Origin: RUG13409 sp045616985
Lineage (GTDB): Bacteria; Bacillota; Clostridia; Peptostreptococcales; Anaerovoracaceae
Length of the DNA: 64,000 bases
Reading direction: 5' to 3'
NCBI GenBank assembly: GCA_045616985.1
Contig: JAZLHU010000051.1
Location: forward strand, 1-64,000
Shown: in pieces, positions 36,962-46,900 of the stretch
Numbering within the stretch: position 1 is the first letter of the stretch
How the letters are laid out: every line of letters starts with the position of its first letter
Position numbers and translations under genes: made by a program
Notes under the pieces: model-generated
Seen by the model: only the letters and a program-made list of their open reading frames with translations
Databases searched by the model: none
Told to the model about the DNA's origin: nothing

Positions 36962-37342
36962 ATGTTAAACGAAAAAAGAATTTGCAGAAGAACACTTATC
37001 TCTATGCTTACTGTAGCTGCAACAACAGCTTTAAGCTTTGCTGCTACCCCATCTGCAGTACAGGCAAACAGCCTTACAGATGTAGTTAGTCCAATCGTTG
37101 CACTTCTTAACGATATGCTCGGACCTCTCCTTTTGGTTGTTGGTGCTGTAGGCGCTCTCTACTGCGTACTCCTCGGAGTTAAGTATGCAAGAGCAGAAGA
37201 ACCGCAGGACAGAGAAAAGGCAAAGGCACACCTTAAGGGTGCTATCATCGGTTTTGTACTCATCTTCGTACTTATCGTAGTACTCAACCTGCTTCTCCCG
37301 TACATGACAAAGTGGGCATCTAACTATCAGACAGGACTTTAA
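36962..37342 (+). CDS. VirB2/TrbC-like pilin of a type IV secretion system
   Basis: A 126-aa small membrane protein. N-terminal basic region and a Sec signal ending at about PSAVQA, then two membrane helices (DMLGPLLLVVGAVGALYCVL and IIGFVLIFVLIVVLNLLLP) separated by a short charged loop KYARAEEPQDREKAKAHLK. This is the arrangement of VirB2/TrbC pilins and of the T4SS_pilin family in Gram-positives. The GGAGG at 36949-36953 with 8-nt spacing fixes the start; an upstream in-frame ATG at 36926 lacks a site. Codon choice (TAC, AAC, TTC, CTC) suggests the highest expression of the operon, as expected of a pilus subunit. Confidence 0.8.
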   Translation: MLNEKRICRRTLISMLTVAATTALSFAATPSAVQANSLTDVVSPIVALLNDMLGPLLLVVGAVGALYCVLLGVKYARAEEPQDREKAKAHLKGAIIGFVLIFVLIVVLNLLLPYMTKWASNYQTGL

Positions 37343-37367
37343 TTGATTTGACCGGAAGTCATAAAAA

Positions 37368-38960
37368 ATGAGAAAGAAAATCTCTAAAATTTATCGCAAA
37401 TACGCAAGGCGGACACTGGCAATGGTGCTCTGCCTTGTTGCCTTGTTCTGCGCTTTTCCGCTTCAGAGCTTTGCAGCCACCGGTCTTGGATACACCTGGA
37501 CCAGAGTAAAGTCTGCAGATGATATGAAGAAATACTTTATTCCGGGAAAAACGGATCACGATCCGAATAAACCTTTGGTTGCGGACGCTTTTGTAAGCAA
37601 TAGCATGAGTTCCATGACCGGCGATTCCAACGCGGACCACTGGTTCAAGGTTCTTATCGTATACGACGATAAGTATTTTTATTCCGGAAGCAATACCTGC
37701 AGCGGTGGTGAATCCCTTTCTGCAACTCGTATCCTGCCGTCATATCATATGGATGTAACAAAAGACAGCTTTGAAACCTCAAAAGGCTATATGGCACCAT
37801 ACATAAGATATGCCGGAAAAGATAAGGATAATTCACAGGCAGGAGATCAGATGCAGAAATACGTTTTCAGAGTGTCAAACTCTGATGATAGTATGGGAAG
37901 CAATGTCATTGCATTTAATGCAAGCTGGTACGGAATCAAATATGCTGCTTCTGTTTACGGAGAGTTCAGAATAACCGATGCATGGGGTCTAAGCTCAAGC
38001 ACTCATGGCGCCGCATGCAGCTCAACCCTTCATCCGGATGCAGTATTTAAGTGGGTGGACGGAAGAGTTAATATGTTCTACAACCTTAAAGGTGCCGTAG
38101 ACAGAGACTGGACATACGAAGATCACGATAACGAAATTTCCATAACCAAGTATCCGGGCAACAGTGAATGTCTCTTCAAGATTTTTATCGGAGCGCCAAA
38201 GCCGGTTTCTCAGACTATTGAAGACCTGGTCGTTGCAGCCGGACTTACAACAACCTACACAAGCAACATCTTTGTTTCAGGTGTTAAGGTAACCGTTCCA
38301 AAAAATGCGACCATGGTTCTTGAAGGCTTAACCCAGAACAACGGTCTTATCTATGTTGATGGCGGAACGCTTATTATCCGCGGCAATGTTGATAATGATT
38401 TATCGTATCAGGAAAATGGCAATGCCGACGGAGACCAAGATAGCGATATTGCATATGGCTCCATTGTCGTGGACAATGGAGGCCTATTGTACATAGAAAA
38501 TAACGGAACCCTGCTTGAGAGAAGCAGCGGATCGGTACTTAAGCTTCTTAACGGCAGTTCATGCGTAATAGACGGAAGCTGTGTAGTAAGAAAAAAGATA
38601 GTGGTAGACAATTCTTCGCTCAGCGTCAGAGCCGGCGCAGCCCTGCTTTTGGGAGTTGTTCCGGGTAAATTAACCGCAACGGAAACCTTCGGAAGAGCCT
38701 ATATACTTGGAAACGGAAAAGAAGAGTATCTGTCAACCCTTGTATCAAAGAGTCAGCACGTTGAGGGTTTAGGAACTGTAATCCCAAGGCTTGTAGACGA
38801 TGGCAAATTATTAATAGAGGGTTACGGCTCCTTTGTTTCTGATGGTTTGTTCTTCTGCGGCGCAGATGATCCTGTTCTCTGGAACGACAATGCATATTAT
38901 GATTATATGCAGTCTAAAAATATTGACGCAAAAATCAAAGACATGGTTCGTAAATGGTAA
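37368..38960 (+). CDS. Secreted beta-rich protein, 530 aa
   Basis: No family recognised. Residues 1-36 are a long Sec signal (basic RKKISKIYRKYARR, hydrophobic core, cleavage likely after QSFA). The mature protein has many Gly, Ser and Asn residues; residues 305-440 carry repeated short strands (GLIYVDGGTLIIRG, GGLLYIENNGTLLE, KLLNGSSCVIDG) like a right-handed beta helix. No sorting motif, SLH domain or C-terminal membrane anchor, so it must be held by partners or released. Its place between the pilin and VirD4 genes suggests a surface component or a substrate of this machine. Confidence 0.7.
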   Translation: MRKKISKIYRKYARRTLAMVLCLVALFCAFPLQSFAATGLGYTWTRVKSADDMKKYFIPGKTDHDPNKPLVADAFVSNSMSSMTGDSNADHWFKVLIVYDDKYFYSGSNTCSGGESLSATRILPSYHMDVTKDSFETSKGYMAPYIRYAGKDKDNSQAGDQMQKYVFRVSNSDDSMGSNVIAFNASWYGIKYAASVYGEFRITDAWGLSSSTHGAACSSTLHPDAVFKWVDGRVNMFYNLKGAVDRDWTYEDHDNEISITKYPGNSECLFKIFIGAPKPVSQTIEDLVVAAGLTTTYTSNIFVSGVKVTVPKNATMVLEGLTQNNGLIYVDGGTLIIRGNVDNDLSYQENGNADGDQDSDIAYGSIVVDNGGLLYIENNGTLLERSSGSVLKLLNGSSCVIDGSCVVRKKIVVDNSSLSVRAGAALLLGVVPGKLTATETFGRAYILGNGKEEYLSTLVSKSQHVEGLGTVIPRLVDDGKLLIEGYGSFVSDGLFFCGADDPVLWNDNAYYDYMQSKNIDAKIKDMVRKW

Positions 38961-38975
38961 AAAGATAAAAGCTGT

Positions 38976-40979
38976 ATGAAAGATTTTATTGATACTTTAA
39001 AGGAAAAAAACATAGGGAAAATATTGCTTACTATCCTCTTGGGCCTGGTTGGCGCATGGGCTTTAGGCTATATTCTTCTGATGTTTGTAAGCAATGTCGG
39101 CAATATGATAGGCGGCGCACCAATAGACCCGAAGCTTGAACTCCTGTTCAATCCCTTGAGTTTATTGGTAGGCGCTGTGGTCGGCGGTATTGTATGGTTT
39201 TGCTTTTTCGGAAAAGACCTGCTTAAGGGCGGAAGGAATCTGTTTTCCGGCAGCAAGAATTCCGATCTTACGGATTCTGTGTTGGAAAACAGCCGCTTTA
39301 TGACAGATAAGGAAAGGGATTCTAATTTTACTACCTTCCTTTACGATGACATAGAAAAGCAAAAGGTGGACGGCGTTCCCGTAAGAGCCATCCTGAATAA
39401 AAAGGGCAAGCTCGAAGTCAGCGTTATGAAGGGCGCACATGCTCTGGTCATCGGTTCCACGGGCTCCGGTAAAACAACCACCTTCATCAATCCTATGATA
39501 CAGCTTCTCGCCGCATCGTCTTGCGGATCCTCAATGATTATGACAGATCCTAAGGGCGAGCTTTTTGATCTTCATTCGGGCTTTCTTAAGGAAAGAGGAT
39601 ATGATGTACTTCTTCTTAATTTAAGAGACACCTACGAATCTTCACGCTGGAATCCGCTCGACGGAATCTGGGATATGTATCAGGAATATCTGGCCATGAG
39701 CAAGGGGATTAAACTCCATAAGGATGCCATGGCAGATTATCCGGACCTTAAAAAAATCGATGGAGATGCAGAAGATGGTGCAATGTGGGCAGAGTATAAC
39801 GGAAAGGCTTATGCAGACCTGAGGCATTGCCAGGACGATGTATCCGTTGCAAAACAAAAAATTTACGATGAAATGTACGAGGACCTTAACGACCTCGTTT
39901 CCGGTATTTGCCCTATTACAAATGATAAGGATCCTTTGTGGGAAAAGGGTGCAAGGTCCATCGTTCTTGCAACCTGCCTTGCCATGCTTGAAGACTCAGA
40001 AAATCCGGAGCTTGGCATGACAAAAGAAAAATTCAATTTCTTTAATGTTACAAAGATTCTTACCAACAGCACGGACGGATATAAAGAGCTTAAGGATTAC
40101 TTTGAGGGAAGAAGCAGTCTTTCCGCAGCCTATACCCTTTCAAGACAGGTGCTTGCCGCTGCAGAACAGACCATGTCTTCCTATATGTCTATTACCTTTG
40201 ATAAACTTAATATCTTCAATGACCGTGGTATCTGCGGACTTACTTCTGCAACAGACATTCATGCAGATCAGTTTGCATCAAGGCCCACGGCTTTGTTTAT
40301 TAAAATTCCTGATGAAAAGGATACTCGTCACGGACTTGCATCCTTGTTTATCTTAAGTATTTACAAAGCCCTGATTAAGGTTGCTTCTGCAAGAGAGGAC
40401 TTAAGTCTTCCGAGAAACGTATACTTTATCATGGACGAATTCGGTAATATGCCGAAGATAGAAAAATTCGATAAGATGATTACCGTAGGCCGCAGCCGTA
40501 AGATCTGGTTCAGCATGGTTGTACAATCCTACAGCCAGTTAAACAATGTGTATGGCGAAACCTGCGGAGATATAGTTAAGTCTAACTGCGCAATGAAGAT
40601 GTTTATCGGTTCCAACGATATCGGAACCTGCAAGGAATTCTCGGAATTGTGCGGTAACAAGACAGTAAAAACCACATCAACTTCCTCCAATATAGGAAGC
40701 AAAGAGGGCGATATAAGTGTTTCTGCCCAGATGCAGACCAGACCTCTTATTTACCCTTCGGAGCTTCAGAAGCTCAACAATAAGGTTTCAACAGGAAATG
40801 CCATTATAGTTACCTTTGGTAATTATCCTCTTAAGACCAAGTATACTCCTTCGTACAAGTGTCCGTTCTACAAGCTTGGCAAAATGGATATGGACGAAAT
40901 GAGATCAAATGTATTCAGAGCAGACGAAGTATTCTACGATGTTGCTGAAAGAAACAAAATGATTCTTGGTGAACGATGA
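38976..40979 (+). CDS. virD4: VirD4/TraG-family coupling ATPase
   Basis: A 667-aa type IV coupling protein that recognises substrates and feeds them to the secretion channel. Two N-terminal membrane helices (about 15-38 and 62-82), Walker A VIGSTGSGKTTTF (about 158-170), TDPKGELFDLHSGFLK, Walker B YFIMDEFGNMPKI (about 483-495), and the conserved MVVQSYSQL and SNCAMKMFIGSND regions. In conjugation this protein binds a relaxase; no relaxase gene is in the window. The next gene overlaps its stop (ATGA). Only a weak ribosome site is present. Confidence 0.92.
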   Translation: MKDFIDTLKEKNIGKILLTILLGLVGAWALGYILLMFVSNVGNMIGGAPIDPKLELLFNPLSLLVGAVVGGIVWFCFFGKDLLKGGRNLFSGSKNSDLTDSVLENSRFMTDKERDSNFTTFLYDDIEKQKVDGVPVRAILNKKGKLEVSVMKGAHALVIGSTGSGKTTTFINPMIQLLAASSCGSSMIMTDPKGELFDLHSGFLKERGYDVLLLNLRDTYESSRWNPLDGIWDMYQEYLAMSKGIKLHKDAMADYPDLKKIDGDAEDGAMWAEYNGKAYADLRHCQDDVSVAKQKIYDEMYEDLNDLVSGICPITNDKDPLWEKGARSIVLATCLAMLEDSENPELGMTKEKFNFFNVTKILTNSTDGYKELKDYFEGRSSLSAAYTLSRQVLAAAEQTMSSYMSITFDKLNIFNDRGICGLTSATDIHADQFASRPTALFIKIPDEKDTRHGLASLFILSIYKALIKVASAREDLSLPRNVYFIMDEFGNMPKIEKFDKMITVGRSRKIWFSMVVQSYSQLNNVYGETCGDIVKSNCAMKMFIGSNDIGTCKEFSELCGNKTVKTTSTSSNIGSKEGDISVSAQMQTRPLIYPSELQKLNNKVSTGNAIIVTFGNYPLKTKYTPSYKCPFYKLGKMDMDEMRSNVFRADEVFYDVAERNKMILGER

Positions 40980-41902
40980 AAAAACTAATTTGTATTTGTT
41001 TCAGTTTAATATTGGTGCTTTTGTGCGCGGGCCCGTGCTTTGCGGAGGTATATATTTATTCTCCGGACGGAGAGCTTCTTGACGGAAATACCGGAACATC
41101 ATCAACAAAAATTCAGCTTGAAAGCACATGCTACTATGACAAACCGAATAAGAGGTATGTGTACTCAACGGATATTTCTCCTGATGCAAAGGTTGAATCA
41201 TCCGTTTACAGCGGAATGATGGTAAGAGATTTCGTTGAGCTGATAATCGACCCTGCTGCAAATGTCGAGGTTTTCAGAGACGGACAGCCTGTAGATTCTT
41301 CGGAATTTCCATACCTCACAATCCCCGGTGCTTACGTTGTAAGAAATCGTGCAACAGACAGAGAGGTATTGTCCTTTACTATTGTAAATGAAATTACGGG
41401 AGCAGTTAATTCATATAAGCTTCCCTCCCTGTTCTATTATTCATCTGCAAATTACGAGGGTGAGGCTGTTCCGACTGATTTTAATTCCGTCAGCTTTGAT
41501 AAGGATGGTTGGTACACTCTCACATACAGATCATCGATTGTTGATGCTGAATATTCACTTAGCGTAGTAATAGATCACACATATCCCGAGCTTGAGATTA
41601 TCGGTGTTGAAAATGATGTTGCCAACGGCCCTGTAAGCTTTGGTCCCACAGAAGAAGGTTCAAGCCTGACACTTACCTTAAATGGTGAGCCTTTGGATTT
41701 CTACAAAGACGACATCCTTAAACAGGCCGGAAAATATGTGGTTAAATATACAGACCGTGCAGGAAATACCAGCTCTTATTATTTCACAATGAACATCTTT
41801 CTTGATGGCGGAGCATGGATATTTGTCGGCATGGCCGCTGCAATAATTATTGCAGTAGTTGTTTATATGATTCATTGTAAAAAACATACACGTGTAAGAT
41901 AA
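40976..41902 (+). CDS. Membrane-anchored extracellular protein with Ig-like domain, 308 aa
   Basis: No exact family recognised. Signal peptide (1-23, ending PCFA), an extracellular beta-rich part (24-275), and a C-terminal membrane helix (about 278-298, GAWIFVGMAAAIIIAVVVYM) with a short basic tail. The membrane-proximal part (LTLNGEPLDFYKDDILKQAG, YVVKYTDRAGNTS) looks like an Ig/cadherin-type domain seen in Firmicutes surface proteins. It overlaps virD4 by 4 nt and may be an extracellular stabiliser of the pore; it has the opposite topology to VirB8. Confidence 0.72.
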   Translation: MKKLICICFSLILVLLCAGPCFAEVYIYSPDGELLDGNTGTSSTKIQLESTCYYDKPNKRYVYSTDISPDAKVESSVYSGMMVRDFVELIIDPAANVEVFRDGQPVDSSEFPYLTIPGAYVVRNRATDREVLSFTIVNEITGAVNSYKLPSLFYYSSANYEGEAVPTDFNSVSFDKDGWYTLTYRSSIVDAEYSLSVVIDHTYPELEIIGVENDVANGPVSFGPTEEGSSLTLTLNGEPLDFYKDDILKQAGKYVVKYTDRAGNTSSYYFTMNIFLDGGAWIFVGMAAAIIIAVVVYMIHCKKHTRVR

Positions 41903-41921
41903 AGAAAGGAGGGAAAAACAT

Positions 41922-43883
41922 ATGTCAGCGATTATTCTTCTTGGCGTATTGATGATCTTCATAGAAAAGATTCTGTTTGCAATAGAAGCTTTGCTTTGTA
42001 GGATTGTTGATATTTTATACGATGCTTTCGAGATGTTTGCCGGAATCACGCCGGTTACATACGAAGGGAAAAATACATATTTTTTAGATGTTTTTTTCTC
42101 CAATAAGGTTGTTTCCACAGTATATTGGGGCATGGCCTGCATAGGCTTTGTTATGATATTCGGCTTTGCCATTGCTTCTATGGTCAGAAAGATGTTCGAC
42201 CATACAGGAGAAAAGGTTAAGGCCACATACGGCATGATACTTTTGAATGCATTTAAGGCTTTCCTGATTATCCTGCTTTTGACCGCCATTGTCAGCGCTA
42301 CGATCAGCGCTACCGGTGTACTTCTGCAGCGAGTCGATTTTCTGTTTGACAACGCGGAGGATATGGCAAACCCCAGCCGCATAGTCTTTGGTGACGATGA
42401 TTTTGCAACCATGTTCCGGATATTTGATACCATCGGAAACTATTCTCTTAATCCGTCCTATGACAGCAGGTTTAATATAAACTCGTGCTTTAATGCCATA
42501 CGCTATGATATGCAGCTTCTGGATAAGAAGGGGGCTTTCAATTTCTCATATACGGCACCCGAGGCAAGCGAGTATCAAAATAACAGCAGCTGGCAGTATG
42601 CACTCCTTCGGGTATTTACTGCACATGATATATACGAAGAAATGCCGATAGATGCATACGACGAGAATGTTATGCAGGCAATTCAGAATTGTATGTATCA
42701 GATAAAAACAAATAAAGAATTCAAACCTCTTGCTGCTTACAGCGAGCCGGGTTATACAGATAATTTCGGAACAACTCTGGGAAGAACGATTATGCTTTCC
42801 TGCTCCTTCGAATGTGCAAAAAACAGCAAATACAATAAGGATCCTTCCGTTGTAGACGGCTTAAGACGTCCTTACTATGTTGGGGATAAGAACGTATTCT
42901 CATACGATCAGATGTCCGAGGACTTTGACATAGGGCTCTTCTCCTGGAACCATGTTGTCTGTCTGTTTGTTGCAATTATTATTATTATTGAAATGGCAAA
43001 GATTCTTATCAATGCCACCGCAAGAGTATTCAATATAATATTGCTGTACCTTACGGCGCCTGCCTTTGTTGCGGTAATGCCGCTTGATGACGGCGGAAAA
43101 TTCAAGCAATGGACAACGGCATTCGTAATACAGAGTCTTTCCATTTTCGGTTCGCTCTTTGCCGTAAGACTTATCATGATATTTATTCCTATTATCTTAA
43201 GTCCGCAGCTTATTCTTTTCAAAGTTCCTATTGCAAATATGTTTGCAAAGCTTGCATTTATAATCGGAATTTGCATCACAGCTGCCAAAGCCAGCGGAAT
43301 GATCAGCGGTATTCTGGCAGACAATGCAGGATATCAATCCATTATGGCAGGCCAGGTTGCAGACGGTGTTGTAGGAAGAGCAACGGCACTGGCAGGAAGA
43401 GCAGTTGTCGGCGCAGCAAAGCTTGGGTTCAAGGTCGGTACAAAAGCTTTAAGCGGTGTCGGATATGCAGCAGGAGTTTCCCAAAAACTCGATAAAGCCG
43501 GTGAAGGCATAAAGAATATGGGCCAATCCATCAAGGACAAGGGCCTTAAGGGTGCCTATAAGAGCGGCTTTACAACAAAAGAGCAGGACGACAAGAAGAA
43601 ACAAGAGCTGAAAGAAGAAGCAAAGGAAAGAGATACAAAAGAATTCAGGGGTGCTATCCTTGATTTTATGGGCAATATGAGCGGCGGCGGAGGCCCAAAA
43701 GGCGGTGGCCAGGGCGGCAATCAGCAAGGTAGCGAAAACGAATCCGATCCGCAGTCGCAACAGAGTAAGAATTTCACCAATCTTTTTGGTCCTGATCCAA
43801 AACAGCAAGGCGGCAGTGGTTCCGGTTCCAAGGTTGCAAAAGCGCCTCCTGTAACCAATTTATCAAATAAGGTCGGAAAGTAA
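41922..43883 (+). CDS. VirB6/TrbL-like polytopic membrane protein
   Basis: A 653-aa membrane protein forming the likely inner-membrane channel. Hydrophobic segments at about 3-40, 68-90, 100-130, 345-365, 370-390, 405-430 and 430-455 flank a large extracellular loop (about 135-340). The segment NATARVFNIILLYLTAPAFV is typical of the TrbL/VirB6-like CD1107-type proteins of Gram-positive conjugation systems. A cytoplasmic tail (about 470-653) is Ala/Lys-rich, then Gly/Gln-rich (GGGGPKGGGQGGNQQ). Strong AAGGAGGG site. It precedes the VirB4 gene as in conjugation operons. Confidence 0.82.
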   Translation: MSAIILLGVLMIFIEKILFAIEALLCRIVDILYDAFEMFAGITPVTYEGKNTYFLDVFFSNKVVSTVYWGMACIGFVMIFGFAIASMVRKMFDHTGEKVKATYGMILLNAFKAFLIILLLTAIVSATISATGVLLQRVDFLFDNAEDMANPSRIVFGDDDFATMFRIFDTIGNYSLNPSYDSRFNINSCFNAIRYDMQLLDKKGAFNFSYTAPEASEYQNNSSWQYALLRVFTAHDIYEEMPIDAYDENVMQAIQNCMYQIKTNKEFKPLAAYSEPGYTDNFGTTLGRTIMLSCSFECAKNSKYNKDPSVVDGLRRPYYVGDKNVFSYDQMSEDFDIGLFSWNHVVCLFVAIIIIIEMAKILINATARVFNIILLYLTAPAFVAVMPLDDGGKFKQWTTAFVIQSLSIFGSLFAVRLIMIFIPIILSPQLILFKVPIANMFAKLAFIIGICITAAKASGMISGILADNAGYQSIMAGQVADGVVGRATALAGRAVVGAAKLGFKVGTKALSGVGYAAGVSQKLDKAGEGIKNMGQSIKDKGLKGAYKSGFTTKEQDDKKKQELKEEAKERDTKEFRGAILDFMGNMSGGGGPKGGGQGGNQQGSENESDPQSQQSKNFTNLFGPDPKQQGGSGSGSKVAKAPPVTNLSNKVGK

Positions 43884-43921
43884 ACAGTGATTAAATCAAG
43901 TGCATTTTAAGGAATATTGAT

Positions 43922-46900
43922 ATGAGAATCATTCCGGGTAATACAAAAGTTCAGATAGAAATCTTTAAGGGCGTAGGCCTGTGGGATCTTTTTATAGCTG
44001 CAATAGGCGCAATAATGCTTACCCTTATCTTGGTTTCTACACTTCCGTTTAAGTATGTATTTGCGGTGATCCATTTTTTCATTGTGGCCTTGCTGCTTAT
44101 ACGGCTTGACAAAGAACCGAACTATCTTTATCTGCTCCATATAATCAGACACTTTGCATTCAGCAGAAGGTTTGAAAGAACGGATAAGGATGAAGTTCTC
44201 TTTGACATTGCAGACAGAGGTGAAAACGAAGTAGCTTTTGATGAAATCTTCAAGGAAGAAAAAGAGCCGGAAGAGGAAGAGATTATTGAAACGGCTGCCG
44301 AAAGGAAAGAACGTTTAAAAAGAGAAAAAGAAGAATATAAAAGAGATACAAAGCTTTTAAAGAGCAAAAAGCTTACCAAAGAGGAAGAGGACGCAATTTG
44401 GCTTAAGCGTGCAAAACAGTCCGAGGCAAACAAAGCACAAAAAAAGACAGCAGCAAATAAAAACAAAAAGAAGAAACAGGTTTGGGAAGAGATGGAAGAC
44501 CTTAATGCCTTTACCGGCATTAAGGATGGTTTTATTGAATACGGAAGACATTATTATGGTGTCGCTTTGGAAATTGACAGCGTTGAGTTCAGATTCTTCA
44601 GCGAATTTCGAAAGACCAATTCCATCGAGAACGGACTCGGTTCTGTTTTTCGCGGATTAAAATCAGATTATTCTGCAAACCTTATTAAGATTGAAAGACC
44701 TGTAAGCTATGAAGAGCATCTGCGGCAGGAAAATGAAAAATTGGAACGCCAAAGGCGTGCCTTCGAGCATGGCTTAATTAACGAAGAAGAATTAAAGGCA
44801 AGAATAGCAATTATATACGACAGAATATACGAGCTCAGCGATTACAAGGATAAATCAAGAGTGGTTATTCCGTTCTATTACCTTGTATTCTTCGACAGTG
44901 ACAAACAGCAGCTCGATTTTGCCATAGATTTTACTATAGACATGCTGCGTTCGGGAGAAATAAAGGCAAAACGTCTTAATGACAAAGAGCTTGCACTCTT
45001 CTTAAAGTACTCTAACCAAATTGATTTTGACGAAAACGATATAGAAAAAATTCGCCCGGAGGATTATACAAAATGGGCTATGCCGGAAAAGACAGAGTTT
45101 ACCATGAGACATGCTTTGGTAAACGGAATGACAACGCACAACTTCAGGGTTACAAACTATCCGGTTACTGTTAATGATGCCTGGCTTGCCACCCTTATGA
45201 GTTATCCTGCAGTTAAGGTTATGGTAAAGTTTAAGCCGATGGACAGCGGAAAGGCCATAATTGCCATCGATAAATCTTTGGCGGAGCTGCGTGCAACCGT
45301 TGCATCTGCCAAAACAGATTCTGCAGCATTGGAAGCCCAGACGCACTTAGAAACCCTGCAGATGCTGCTCTCTTCGCTTCAGGGAGATAATGAAACCCTG
45401 CTGAACACAAATATTTATGTTACTGCTTATGATGCCGTGCTGACAGATGAAAATCCTAAGTACGAGAATCTAAAGTACGATACCGTTCGTGCACGCATAG
45501 CAAATATGAAGAAGCTGCTCAGAAGAGCATGGTCTGAGGCGGGCTTCAGGCTCAATAATATGGAATTCAACCAGGCCACTGCATACATTGGCTCTCAGGT
45601 TTCAGGTTATGACCCCATGGAAAAGGACGGAAGAGGCATTCCGAGCAACTCCGTTGCCGCTTGTTATCCATGGGTATTCCCATTTGTTATGGATGAAAAC
45701 GGAAACAAGATGGGCAACAGCGATGGTGTGCCTGTATTTGTCGATTTCTTTAAGAGAAATTCCGAAAGAGTCAACTCCAACATGGTTATTGTCGGAAAGT
45801 CAGGTTCCGGTAAATCCTATGCCACAAAGGCCCTTCTTTCCAACCTTGCAGCAGACGGCGCAAAGATCTTTATCTTAGACCCTGAAGATGAATATACGGA
45901 TCTTTCCAGAAATCTTCACGGTAAGTTTATCAATGTTGCAAATGCCCAATACGGAAGACTTAATCCTTTCCATATCATCACCAATCTTGATGATGATGAG
46001 GATGTGGGAAATGACTCTGCAGGCAACAGCTATGCAACTCACCTGCAGTTCCTTGAAGAATTCTTTAAGCAGATTCTTCCTGATTGTGACAGAGATTCAC
46101 TTGAATACTTAAATGCCCTTATTGACAGAATCTATGCTACAAAGGGCATAACACAATATACGGATTTCTCAAAGCTTAAACCGGAAGATTATCCGATATT
46201 CGACGATCTTTACGACGAGATATTAAAGGAATTCCAGCGTGTAGACAGCGAATACATCAGAGGTCTTTTAAGAACTTTGATGAACTACATTTCGAAATTC
46301 TCCGAAGGCGGAAGAAATGCAGTTATCTGGAACGGACCATCAAGCATTACAACCGAAGAAAACTTTACTGTATTTAACTTCCAGACTCTGCTTGCCAACA
46401 GAAATACGACTGTTGCCAATGCTCAGATGCTCCTGGTGCTTAAGTATATTGATAATGAAATAATCAAAAACAGAGACTACAACGAAAGGTACGGACTCGA
46501 CAGAAAGATTGTTGTAGTTATAGACGAAGCCCATGTATTTATTGATACGAAGTATCCTGTTGCTTTGGACTTTATGTTCCAGCTTGCAAAGCGTATCAGA
46601 AAGTACAATGGTATGCAGATTGTAATTACGCAGAACATAAAAGACTTTGTCGGAACGGAAGAGATTGCAAGAAAGTCCACTGCAATCATCAATGCCTGCC
46701 AGTACTCGTTTATTTTCTCGCTTGCTCCAAACGATATGGACGACCTTTGCAAGCTCTATGACAAGGCCGGCGGAATTAATGAAAACGAACAGGAGCAAAT
46801 AGTTCAGGCTCCCAGAGGAAGAGCATTTGTTGTAATGAGCCCAAGCTCAAGAACAAACATCAAGATTACCGTTCCTCCTGATGTAAAAGACCTCTTCAGC

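Noticed and set aside
41678..42433. 251-aa reverse-strand frame opposite the VirB6-like gene
   Set aside because: Antisense to a coding region with clear membrane helices; no promoter or ribosome site.
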